DNA from: Pseudomonas versuta
Lineage (GTDB): Bacteria; Pseudomonadota; Gammaproteobacteria; Pseudomonadales; Pseudomonadaceae
Direction of reading: 5' to 3'
Assembly (NCBI RefSeq): GCF_001294575.1
Contig: NZ_CP012676.1
Location: 868,001-932,000 of the forward strand
Length of the DNA: 64,000 nucleotides
The position numbers and the translations under genes are program-made. Positions 57,458-64,000 of the stretch are shown piece after piece (the first letter of the stretch is position 1; each line of letters begins with the position of its first letter). Below the pieces are notes generated by a model. That model had not been told where the DNA came from. It searched no databases and was given only the letters and a program-made list of their open reading frames with translations.

Positions 57458-57490
57458 AACGCCCCGTCTCGACGGGGCGTTGTTGTTTGT
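57458..57490 (+). terminator. terminator after FKBP gene
   Basis: AACGCCCCGTC and GACGGGGCGTT form an 11-bp stem followed by a T-rich TGTTGTTTGT. Confidence 0.9.
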
Positions 57491-57854
57491 GCAGTACCGT
57501 TTGTGGTCTATCGGGCCTTGATCGGTACGCGACAAATTGCCCCAGACGCTCGCTGGCTAATAGTTGCTGACTGCCAAGTCAATGAATTTATGGGTTTTTT
57601 TATGTGTGTAAAAAATGCCCGATCTGAGCGCAGCCCTTATAGAACGGGGCTTTCAGCGATGAAAATCAGCTCTGTTCACAAGGTTATCCACAATTTGTGT
57701 GGATAACATTTGCCGGACATCGCCCGGTTTTGCCGGTTCTACATGAAATTGGCACTCCAGATCAAAAACCCGAGAGACCTTGGCGGCTGTTAGGATTAAG
57801 CTTCTTAGGAAAGTTCCGACTCGATTTATGTAAAAGTCTGACGGGGTTTGGAAA
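57491..57854 (+). promoter_or_regulatory. 364-base intergenic region with two opposed DnaA boxes
   Basis: No gene is supported (a 67-residue frame at 57503-57706 lacks a ribosome site and spans the palindrome). TTATCCACA at 57684-57692 and its reverse complement TGTGGATAA at 57698-57706 are both perfect E. coli-type DnaA boxes, making a 10-bp-arm palindrome GTTATCCACA ATTTG TGTGGATAAC. An A/T-rich run lies around 57590-57625. The promoter of the XRE operon should start downstream. Confidence 0.65.
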
Positions 57855-58214
57855 ATGGATGTTCAAGTAATCAAGCGAAATGGCGAACCTGAATACGCAG
57901 TCCTGTCATGGGAAAACTATCAGACGCTGCTCAAAGCCGCAGGTCTCAATGATCAGGCGGTCCCCCCTGCAGCATTGCAAACACCTGAGGCCGAACCACA
58001 GCCACCTGAGCTAAAGCAGGTGTTGCCCGGGCTCGATCAGCTGCGTGGTCTGCGCGAGAGCAAGGGGCTGCCCCTTGAAGTGCTGGCACGTACTGTAGGC
58101 ATTAGCCCTTCATATCTGGGAATGATTGAAACCGGTGAGCGTCAACCCGATCTCGCCATTCGTCGCAGCTTGGCCTGGGAGCTGGGTGTCCCGGGCTGGA
58201 GGGAAACATCATGA
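57855..58214 (+). CDS. Phd-like / XRE-family DNA-binding protein
   Basis: A 119-residue regulator. The N-terminal part (DVQVIKRNGEPEYAVLSWENYQTLLKAAG) resembles the Phd/YefM antitoxin strand-helix. The C-terminal part is an XRE helix-turn-helix (about 65-115, LRESKGLPLEVLARTVGISPSYLGMIETGERQPD). No toxin gene is adjacent. The stop overlaps the next start (ATGA), so it is in an operon with the two following genes. Confidence 0.85.
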   Translation: MDVQVIKRNGEPEYAVLSWENYQTLLKAAGLNDQAVPPAALQTPEAEPQPPELKQVLPGLDQLRGLRESKGLPLEVLARTVGISPSYLGMIETGERQPDLAIRRSLAWELGVPGWRETS

Positions 58215-58579
58215 ATGTACGCATCAGTCGTCAACACTGGGATGGGTTACTGGCTGAGCTTGATAAAGCGCGTCAACAACGACACTTGCTGACATACCGT
58301 GCGTTGCTGGAGCGTTTGCAGTTACCTAGCCCGGCGATGCAAACACTGACCGCGGCCCTTGAGCATCTGGCGGCAATGGATGCCAGGGCCGACCAACCGT
58401 TACGCAGTTCGCTGGTAATCAGCCAGGGAGCGAGTCGCTTGCCACGCACCGGCTTTTTTGAATGCGTGGAAAGGCTGGGTCGCTTTCCCGGCCCGCCTGA
58501 TGGTGTTGCTGCAGCATCGTGGCACGCTTCTGAAGTGGTTCGGGTGTTTGAGTATTCTTACGAGCATGAGGAGGCTTGA
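58211..58579 (+). CDS. conserved hypothetical protein, second gene of XRE operon
   Basis: A 122-residue soluble protein (MNVRISRQHWDGLLAELDK...). No signal, membrane segment, cysteine cluster or recognised motif is visible. It overlaps the XRE regulator and is immediately followed, with no gap, by the Sel1 gene. Conservation of the three-gene order is the best handle on function. Confidence 0.8.
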   Translation: MNVRISRQHWDGLLAELDKARQQRHLLTYRALLERLQLPSPAMQTLTAALEHLAAMDARADQPLRSSLVISQGASRLPRTGFFECVERLGRFPGPPDGVAAASWHASEVVRVFEYSYEHEEA

Positions 58580-59026
58580 ATGCCCGGGCGGCTTAAAGCA
58601 CGTCTGGGCTACTTAGTGGCGCGCAAGCTGTTCCACCAGTCCTGGTGTATGCGTCAGCCGCGCATTTGGGGCTGGATGGAAGGGCAGTTTTCACGCATGG
58701 CCAACCTGGGTGATACCCGCGCCCAAAGCTTCTATGGGCACATCCTGGCCTTTCGCGGTCAAGGTCTGGGTGCTCGTGAGGAAGGTGTGCGTTTGTTGCG
58801 CCTGGCGGCTCTGGGCGGCGACGCCAAGGCGGCGTACCAGTTGGGGGTTTTCAGCCTGGCAGGTACGTCCCTAAAAACCCCGGATGCAGCAGAGGCTGCG
58901 CGCTGGTGGGCGATGGCAGCCAAGGCCGGGCATCCACTGGCCACACTCAAGCTGGCCGAGTTGTATCAGCAGGGCGGACCTGGCTTGTTGCCTGATCCGC
59001 AATTGGCCAGTCACTACCAGCCTTAG
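58580..59026 (+). CDS. Sel1-repeat family protein
   Basis: A 148-residue protein with two to three Sel1-like repeats (GDTRAQSFYGHIL, GDAKAAYQLGVFSLAG, GHPLATLKLAELYQQGG) after a basic N-terminus. Sel1 repeats mediate protein-protein contacts. It starts one base after the previous stop. A terminator with a T-run follows at 59045-59083. Confidence 0.85.
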   Translation: MPGRLKARLGYLVARKLFHQSWCMRQPRIWGWMEGQFSRMANLGDTRAQSFYGHILAFRGQGLGAREEGVRLLRLAALGGDAKAAYQLGVFSLAGTSLKTPDAAEAARWWAMAAKAGHPLATLKLAELYQQGGPGLLPDPQLASHYQP

Positions 59027-59044
59027 AGTTATATTTTTGCCAAT

Positions 59045-59083
59045 AAAAAGGGCGGGCCGTGTTATGCGGCTCGCCCTTTTTTA
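59045..59083. terminator. terminator between Sel1 gene and prc
   Basis: AAAAAGGGCGGGCCG and CGGCTCGCCCTTTTTT form a stem with A- and T-runs, likely serving both convergent transcripts. Confidence 0.88.
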
Positions 59084-59100
59084 CATCGTTGTCCCTAGCC

Positions 59101-59147
59101 TGCAGGAGCGAGCTTTTCATTACCGCATCCAACAGCTCGCTCCTACA
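59101..59147. repeat. inverted repeat (GTAGGAGCGAGCT family, half-REP)
   Basis: TGCAGGAGCGAGCT and AGCTCGCTCCTACA (one mismatch) with a 19-base loop, next to the convergent terminator. Confidence 0.7.
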
Positions 59148-59162
59148 GGTGTTTGGCGGGTT

Positions 59163-61244
59163 TTATTTCTTGGCTACCTGTGAGCTGAGCTTGAGGTAGT
59201 CCAGCAAAACGCGCCCGGTTTCGCTCAGGTAGGCGTCGTCTTCCGGTTTGGTCTTTTCAGGTTCAACCGGCAATGCATCTTCGTCTTCTTTCTTCATTTC
59301 CTTGAGCGGTGCTTCACCTTTGGCCTGGCGGCGGGCATTTTCCATCACCAACTGCTTGGCATCGATGTCGGCATGTTGGGCGCGACGCTCTGCTTCGTTG
59401 AGGCTGACGGTTTTCTCGGCCATCAATTTATCGGCCAGGGCCAGCTTGTCGCGAATAAAGATGAACTCGGCATCTTTAGCCACCCGCGCATCATGCTCGG
59501 CTTTAAGCTGATCAATGTAGGGCTTGAACGGGTCAACGGCAGGCTTGATCGCAGGCCGGATGGTGTCCCACGGCATGGCTTCAGGCAGTGCGCTTTCGCC
59601 AATTTCCTTGGTGTCGATTATCGACGGGAAGGCAACGTCAGGCAGTACGCCCTGATGCTGGGTGCTCTGGCCGGAAACCCGGTAGAACTTGGCCAGTGTC
59701 AGTTTCAGCTCGCCATGGTTCAGCGGCTGGATGGTTTGCACCGTCCCTTTGCCGAACGTCTGGCCGCCGACAATCAGCGCACGATGGTAGTCCTGCATGG
59801 CACCGGCGAAAATCTCCGAGGCCGAAGCCGACAGGCGATTGACCAGCAATGCCATCGGGCCTTTGTAGAACGCGCCCGGGTTTTCGTCTTCAAGCACGTC
59901 GACTTTACCGTCAGCGTTACGCACCAGCACCGTTGGCCCTTTGTCGATGAACAGACTGGTCAGCTCGGTAGCTTCCTGCAACGAACCGCCGCCGTTGTTG
60001 CGCAGATCGATGATCACGCCATCGACTTTTTCTTTCTGCAACTCGGTCAGCAGTTTTTTAACGTCGCGGGTAGTGCTCTTGTAGTTCGGGTCGCCAGCGC
60101 GGAACGCTTTGAAATCCAAGTAGAAGGCCGGGATTTCAATAACGCCCAGCTTGTAGTTCTTGCCATCCTGCTTGAGGTTCAGGATCGACTTTTTCGCCGC
60201 CTGTTCTTCAAGCTTCACCGCTTCGCGGGTAATGGACACAATTTTGCTGGTCTGGTCGTTCGGCGCGTTGCTCGCCGGAATCACTTCCAGGCGGACTACG
60301 GAGCCTTTAGGCCCACGGATCAGCTTGACCACTTCGTCCAGACGCCAGCCGATGACATCGACCATCTCTTTATCGCCCTGGGCGACACCGATGATCTTGT
60401 CGGCCGGAGCCACCTGCTTGGTCTTGTCGGCAGGGCCGGCCGGCACCAGGCGCACGATTTTCACCTGGTCGTTATCGCTCTGCAACACGGCGCCTATGCC
60501 TTCCAGCGACAGGCTCATGTTGATGTCGAAGTTTTCCGCGTTATCCGGTGACAGATAGTTGGTATGCGGATCGTAAGACATGGCGAAGGTGTTGATGTAG
60601 GCCTGGAAGATGTCTTCGCTGCGGGTCTGATCAAGACGCGCGAGCTGGTTTTTGTAGCGCTTAGTCAGCAGTTCCTGAATTTTCGCAGGCTCTTTGCCGG
60701 CGATTTTCAGGCGCAGGACTTCGTCCTTGATGCGTTTGCGCCACAGGTCATTGAGTTCGGCTTCGCTCTTGAGCCATGGAGCGTCCTTGCGGTCGATCTG
60801 CAAGGTTTCCTTGGCGTTGAAGTCGAACGAATCAACCCCTTTGTTCAGCTCGGCAAGGGCGAAATCCAGACGCGATTTAACACGATCCAGGTAGCGCTTG
60901 TAGATGGTGAAACCGGGGTTCAGATCGCCGCTTTTAAGGAAGTCGTCAAACTGGAATTTCCATTTGTCGAATTCGGCAATGTCGCTGGCCAGGAAGTAAC
61001 TGCGTGAAGGGTCGAGCAGCTTCAAATAGCTGTCATAGATAATCGCTGAACGCGCATCATCCAGTGGCGGCTTGCTGTAGTGATGGCGTTTGAGCAGCTC
61101 AACGATGTTAAGACTGGCAATTACCTCATCACGATCGGGCTGAAGGTTATCCCAACTGTTAGCGGCGAACGTATTGGCCGAAAACGGCAATACGCCCAGG
61201 CCAATGAATAGGGCAAGTGCGGTGCTAGGGAATAAATGCTTCAT
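59163..61244 (-). CDS. prc: tail-specific periplasmic protease Prc (C-terminal processing peptidase)
   Basis: About 693 residues. It has a signal peptide (about 1-28, ALALFIGLGVLPFSANTFA), a PDZ domain around 230-330 (GIGAVLQSDNDQV, PADKIIGVAQG) and an S41 catalytic domain with Ser in NRLSASASEIFAGAM and the Lys in TFGKGTVQTI. It also has a DUF3340 C-terminal tail with a Lys/Glu-rich end. It degrades proteins with hydrophobic C-termini and, in P. aeruginosa, cleaves MucA to raise alginate. ATG 61244 (MKHLFPST) is used; ATG 61277 adds 11 residues. Neither has a strong ribosome site. Confidence 0.95.
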   Translation of the reverse strand: MKHLFPSTALALFIGLGVLPFSANTFAANSWDNLQPDRDEVIASLNIVELLKRHHYSKPPLDDARSAIIYDSYLKLLDPSRSYFLASDIAEFDKWKFQFDDFLKSGDLNPGFTIYKRYLDRVKSRLDFALAELNKGVDSFDFNAKETLQIDRKDAPWLKSEAELNDLWRKRIKDEVLRLKIAGKEPAKIQELLTKRYKNQLARLDQTRSEDIFQAYINTFAMSYDPHTNYLSPDNAENFDINMSLSLEGIGAVLQSDNDQVKIVRLVPAGPADKTKQVAPADKIIGVAQGDKEMVDVIGWRLDEVVKLIRGPKGSVVRLEVIPASNAPNDQTSKIVSITREAVKLEEQAAKKSILNLKQDGKNYKLGVIEIPAFYLDFKAFRAGDPNYKSTTRDVKKLLTELQKEKVDGVIIDLRNNGGGSLQEATELTSLFIDKGPTVLVRNADGKVDVLEDENPGAFYKGPMALLVNRLSASASEIFAGAMQDYHRALIVGGQTFGKGTVQTIQPLNHGELKLTLAKFYRVSGQSTQHQGVLPDVAFPSIIDTKEIGESALPEAMPWDTIRPAIKPAVDPFKPYIDQLKAEHDARVAKDAEFIFIRDKLALADKLMAEKTVSLNEAERRAQHADIDAKQLVMENARRQAKGEAPLKEMKKEDEDALPVEPEKTKPEDDAYLSETGRVLLDYLKLSSQVAKK

Positions 61245-61383
61245 GCTGATTCGACGCGGGGGCAATTGATAACGCATATTAGGCCGTCTTTGAAGTCGCC
61301 GGTTCCGTTAAGGACCGACCGCATAATGCAAGAAGCCCGGTGCAACAGCGCCGGGCTCAGTCCAGACTCACTATGGAGGCACT

Positions 61384-62346
61384 GTGAAAGCATTGCAAGG
61401 CGTTGAAGGTCAAGTGAAGTGGGTTGAAGAGCCAAGCCCCACCTGTGATGTAGGGCAAATTCGGATTCGCGTAGCCGCGGCCGGCCTCAATCGGGCCGAC
61501 CTGTTGCAAAGCGCGGGCATGTATCCGCCGCCGCCTGGAGCCAGTCAGTTTCTGGGCCTTGAGTGTTCGGGCGTAGTCAGTGAAGTCGGCCCCGGCTCTT
61601 CGTGGCAAGTCGGTGACCGGGTTTGCGCGCTGTTGGCTGGCGGTGGCATGGCGCAAGAGGTAGTGGTAGATGCCCGTCATGCCTTGCCGGTACCGGAAGG
61701 GCTGTCACTGGCACAAGCGGCTGCTCTGCCCGAGGTGTACAGCACGGCGTGGCTGAACCTGTTTCAGCTGGCGGGTCTCAAACCCGGGGAAAAAGTATTG
61801 CTGCATGCCGGGGCCAGTGGTGTTGGTTCAGCCGCCATTCAGCTGTGCAAGGCGTTTGGCAGCCCGTGTTGGGTCAGCGTAGGGTCAGCCGAGCGATTGG
61901 CCTACTGCCAGGGGCTTGGTGCCCAGGGCGGTGTGTTGCGGGCTGAGGGGCTGGAGGGGTTGAAGCCCTTTGGGCCGTTCGATGTGGTACTGGACCCGGT
62001 GGGTGCCAACTACGCCGAGTCCAACCTCAAGCTGCTGGCACTGGACGGGCGTTGGGTGCTGATCGGCTTGATGGGCGGTCGCAAGGCTGAACTGGATATG
62101 GCGCTGATTCTGGGCAAGCGCATCCAGTTGTTGGGTTCGACCCTGCGCACTCGAAACGACCAGTTCAAGGCCGACTTGCTCAGCGATCTTAACCAGCAGG
62201 TATGGCCACTGTTCAACGAGGGGCGCTTAAGCCCGCAATTGGCCAGGGCTTACCCGATGGAAGAGGCTCAGGAGGCCTATGCCGAATTGGCCAGCAATCA
62301 AGTATCGGGCAAGCTGGTGGTGGTCATAGACCCGAGTTTGGTCTAA
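61384..62346 (+). CDS. NAD(P)H-quinone oxidoreductase, zinc-less MDR family (Qor/PIG3-like)
   Basis: A 320-residue protein. The N-terminal GLNRADLLQSAGMYPPPPGAS and the Rossmann motif LLHAGASGVGSAAIQL (about 140-155) match the zinc-free MDR family. Zinc ligands are absent. It reduces quinones with NADPH. The GTG at 61384 is preceded by GGAGG. A degraded REP element follows. Confidence 0.92.
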   Translation: MKALQGVEGQVKWVEEPSPTCDVGQIRIRVAAAGLNRADLLQSAGMYPPPPGASQFLGLECSGVVSEVGPGSSWQVGDRVCALLAGGGMAQEVVVDARHALPVPEGLSLAQAAALPEVYSTAWLNLFQLAGLKPGEKVLLHAGASGVGSAAIQLCKAFGSPCWVSVGSAERLAYCQGLGAQGGVLRAEGLEGLKPFGPFDVVLDPVGANYAESNLKLLALDGRWVLIGLMGGRKAELDMALILGKRIQLLGSTLRTRNDQFKADLLSDLNQQVWPLFNEGRLSPQLARAYPMEEAQEAYAELASNQVSGKLVVVIDPSLV

Positions 62347-62361
62347 ACCGCCTGGATACTT

Positions 62362-62446
62362 TGGGGGTTGGCTTGCCAGCGATGGTCTCAACCGGGTTTT
62401 AGCTGTAGATCCGGTTGCTTGCATCGCCAGCAAGCTGGCTCCCACA
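62362..62446. repeat. REP-type inverted repeat (GTGGGAGC family, degraded left arm)
   Basis: GGCTTGCCAGCGATG and CATCGCCAGCAAGCTGGCTCCCAC arms; the outer left arm is altered (TGGGGGTTGG in place of TGTGGGAGC). It lies between the quinone oxidoreductase and the convergent HAD gene. Confidence 0.8.
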
Positions 62447-62464
62447 AAGCAGGCGTGAGGGGGG

Positions 62465-63118
62465 TTATTTCCAGTGATGAATCGGCCATCCGGCCTTTTC
62501 TGCGTGCTCACGCAGTACCGGGTCGGGGTTGACCACATGCGGGTGATCGACCTTTAGCAACAGCGGCAAGTCGTTGCGTGAGTCGGAGTAAAAGCTCGCG
62601 CCCTCCAGGTTTTCTTCTTCGGCGTCCAGCCACTCAAGCAAGCGGGTGATCTTGCCTTCGCGGTAAGTCAAAGTGCCCACAGTCTTGCCCGTGTAGATGC
62701 CACCTTTAACTTCAAGCTCGATCCCCAGTACTTCATCGACCCCCAGCCGCTCGGCAATCGGTTTGACCAGGTGCGTGCCCGAGGCCGAGATCACCAGAAT
62801 CCGGTCCCCGGCTTTACGATGCGCGGCTATGGTTTTGGTCGCGTCGCTGAAGATGATCGGCTCGATGTAGTCCTCAACCCACGGCCCCACCAAATGCGCC
62901 ACTTCTTCGGGTGTGCGGCCTATCAACGGCTCCAGGCTAAAGTCCATGAAGACTTCCATCGCCAGTTCGCCCTTGCTATAGGCCGCCATCAGTTCGTTGT
63001 TACGTTGCATGAACGACTGCGGATCGACCCAGCCCAGGCGGCCCATCTGCTCGCTCCACAAAGTGGCGCAGTCGCCGTGAATCAGGGTCTCGTCCAGATC
63101 AAAAATTGCCAAGGCCAT
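62465..63118 (-). CDS. HAD-IB family phosphatase
   Basis: A 217-residue phosphatase with motif I DLDETLIHGD (Asp7 nucleophile, Asp9), motif II VISASGTHLVKPIAERLG (Ser/Thr), a Lys in YREGKITRLLEWL, and motif IV SDSRNDLPLLLKV (Asp). It resembles phosphoserine or histidinol-phosphate phosphatases of the HAD-IB group; the substrate is undetermined. It lies 34 bases downstream of the ABC ATPase on the same strand. Confidence 0.9.
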   Translation of the reverse strand: MALAIFDLDETLIHGDCATLWSEQMGRLGWVDPQSFMQRNNELMAAYSKGELAMEVFMDFSLEPLIGRTPEEVAHLVGPWVEDYIEPIIFSDATKTIAAHRKAGDRILVISASGTHLVKPIAERLGVDEVLGIELEVKGGIYTGKTVGTLTYREGKITRLLEWLDAEEENLEGASFYSDSRNDLPLLLKVDHPHVVNPDPVLREHAEKAGWPIHHWK

Positions 63119-63152
63119 CAGCGCAGCTCTCTCTTTAATGGGTTCAAAGGCA

Positions 63153-64000
63153 TCAGGCTACCTCACAAAGGGTGCTGGTATCGATGGACAACGCCACGCG
63201 CTGGCCATCCGGATACAAATCGTCGGGAGAGCGGTTGAGCACGTCGACGATCAGTTCCACACCACGTACCTCGACGCGATAGCGAATCACATTGCCCAGC
63301 AGGCTGTGGTTGCGGATAAGGGTGTCGGGCTCGCCTTGAAGGCTCAGGCCCAGGGTTTCCGGGCGAATCGCGATGCGACTGGTGACCGGCCGTTGCAGCA
63401 AACGGCTGGCGGTGTCGGCGTCCAGCAGGTTGTAGTTGCCGATAAAACCGGCGGCGAATACATCCACCGGCGCGGCATACAGCGTCTGCGCATTGCCACT
63501 CTGCACAATGCGACCCTGGTTCATCAAAAAGATGCGGTCACTCATCACCAGGGCTTCTTCCTGGTCGTGGGTCACGAAGATTGTGGTCAGGCCCAGCTCG
63601 CGCTGAATATTGCGGATCTGCTCGCGCAGGTGCTTGCGAATACGGGCATCCAGCGCTGACAGCGGTTCATCCAGAAGCAACAGGCGAGGACGAGTGACCA
63701 GCGAACGGGCCAGGGCTACACGCTGGCACTGGCCACCGGACAACTGATGCGGGTAGCGCTTGGCGAAGTCATTGAGCTCAACCAGTTGCAACACCTCGGC
63801 CACGCGTTTTTGGCTGTCATCGGGTTTGACCTTTTGCATGCGCAGGCCAAACGCTACGTTTTGCTCGACGGTCATGTTGGGGAACAGGGCGTAGCTTTGG
63901 AACACCATGCCGATGCCACGCTTTTGCGGGCTCAGCGGCACAATGTCCTCGCCATCGAGGAGGATTTTACCGCCGTCTACCGGCGTAAGCCCGGCAATGC
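63153..64000 (-). CDS. ABC transporter ATP-binding protein, PotA/FbpC type (5' end outside window)
   Basis: An open frame running off the window end. The translated part contains the Q-loop region MVFQSYALFPNMTV, signature LSGGQCQRVALARSL, Walker B LLLLDEPLSALDARI and H-loop IFVTHDQEEAL. It is followed by a TOBE-type domain (about 185-262, IRPETLGLSLQGE). The Walker A region lies beyond base 64000, although GLTPVDGGKILLDGED just inside the edge shows the frame continues. This is the CUT/PotA-FbpC group for import of polyamines, ferric iron or phosphonates. The cognate permeases would lie outside the window. Confidence 0.9.
   Translation of the reverse strand, partial: IAGLTPVDGGKILLDGEDIVPLSPQKRGIGMVFQSYALFPNMTVEQNVAFGLRMQKVKPDDSQKRVAEVLQLVELNDFAKRYPHQLSGGQCQRVALARSLVTRPRLLLLDEPLSALDARIRKHLREQIRNIQRELGLTTIFVTHDQEEALVMSDRIFLMNQGRIVQSGNAQTLYAAPVDVFAAGFIGNYNLLDADTASRLLQRPVTSRIAIRPETLGLSLQGEPDTLIRNHSLLGNVIRYRVEVRGVELIVDVLNRSPDDLYPDGQRVALSIDTSTLCEVA

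Noticed and set aside
57503..57706. 67-codon plus-strand frame after the FKBP gene
   Set aside because: Spans the DnaA palindrome, no ribosome site and no protein-like features.
57683..57707. Replication origin
   Set aside because: Two DnaA boxes alone are too few, and none of the genes that flank Pseudomonas oriC are near.
59373..60551. 392-codon antisense frame over prc
   Set aside because: prc has PDZ and S41 motifs on the minus strand; the opposite frame shows no features of a real protein.

Overview
The window is a 64 kb piece of chromosome from a gamma-proteobacterium, almost certainly a Pseudomonas of the fluorescens lineage. The basis is the gene set (oprI, the kdpFABC-kdpDE cluster, a three-subunit FAD sugar dehydrogenase, poxB, cysB, a Prc protease, an AmpC without a neighbouring ampR), the even moderately high GC content, and the repeated Pseudomonas-type REP palindromes (GTGGGAGC...GCTCCCAC and GTAGGAGCGAGCT...AGCTCGCTCCTAC) between convergent or unrelated genes. 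Species cannot be settled by reading. No tRNA, rRNA, CRISPR array, integrase, transposase or phage gene was seen. It reads as conserved core chromosome with a few accessory-looking islets.

Layout. 1-6118: a BvgS/BvgA-like (RocS/RocA-like) phosphorelay cluster with two unorthodox hybrid kinases (the first cut by the window edge) and two divergent LuxR-type regulators with almost identical DNA-binding domains. 6245-7272: methionine aminopeptidase overlapping a small ParD-like gene. 7500-11101: a periplasmic electron-transfer dehydrogenase of three subunits (Tat-exported small subunit, GMC flavoprotein with a Cys cluster, triheme cytochrome c). 11202-16881: poxB, ltrA, a glutamine synthetase-like ligase and a methyltransferase. 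16894-23386: ampC, rnd-ycgL, a D-2-hydroxyacid dehydrogenase, a nitroreductase, a YcgN-type Cys protein and a degenerate M61-like protein. 23597-31506: the complete potassium-uptake system kdpFABC with its sensor kinase and regulator, preceded by an ordered set of direct repeats that look like the KdpE operator.

31513-44748 holds envelope and housekeeping genes: patatin, a small lipoprotein, a CHAD protein, a thioesterase, a chemoreceptor, a TatD nuclease, an MltF-like lytic transglycosylase, DoxX, greB, a YbbA/YbbP-type ABC exporter and divergent tesA. 44807-50745: an L,D-transpeptidase, oprI, a GNAT protein, a DUF2817 peptidase-like protein, a DAHP synthase, a PilZ protein and a thioredoxin-like protein. 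50784-53383: a 5'-nucleotidase, a universal stress protein and cysB. 53446-56467: a membrane-anchored SrpA-type catalase-fold protein with a RoxA-like diheme cytochrome, a likely functional pair. 56720-64000: an FKBP lipoprotein, an intergenic region with two perfect opposed DnaA boxes, a three-gene operon (Phd-like/XRE regulator, unknown protein, Sel1 protein), Prc, a quinone oxidoreductase, a HAD phosphatase and the C-terminal part of a PotA/FbpC-type ABC ATPase cut by the window end.

The least-explained material is the catalase-fold/diheme pair, the zinc-site-less M61 relative, the 57855-59026 operon with the DnaA-box palindrome in front of it, and the map/ParD-like overlap. None of these could be checked against databases here.
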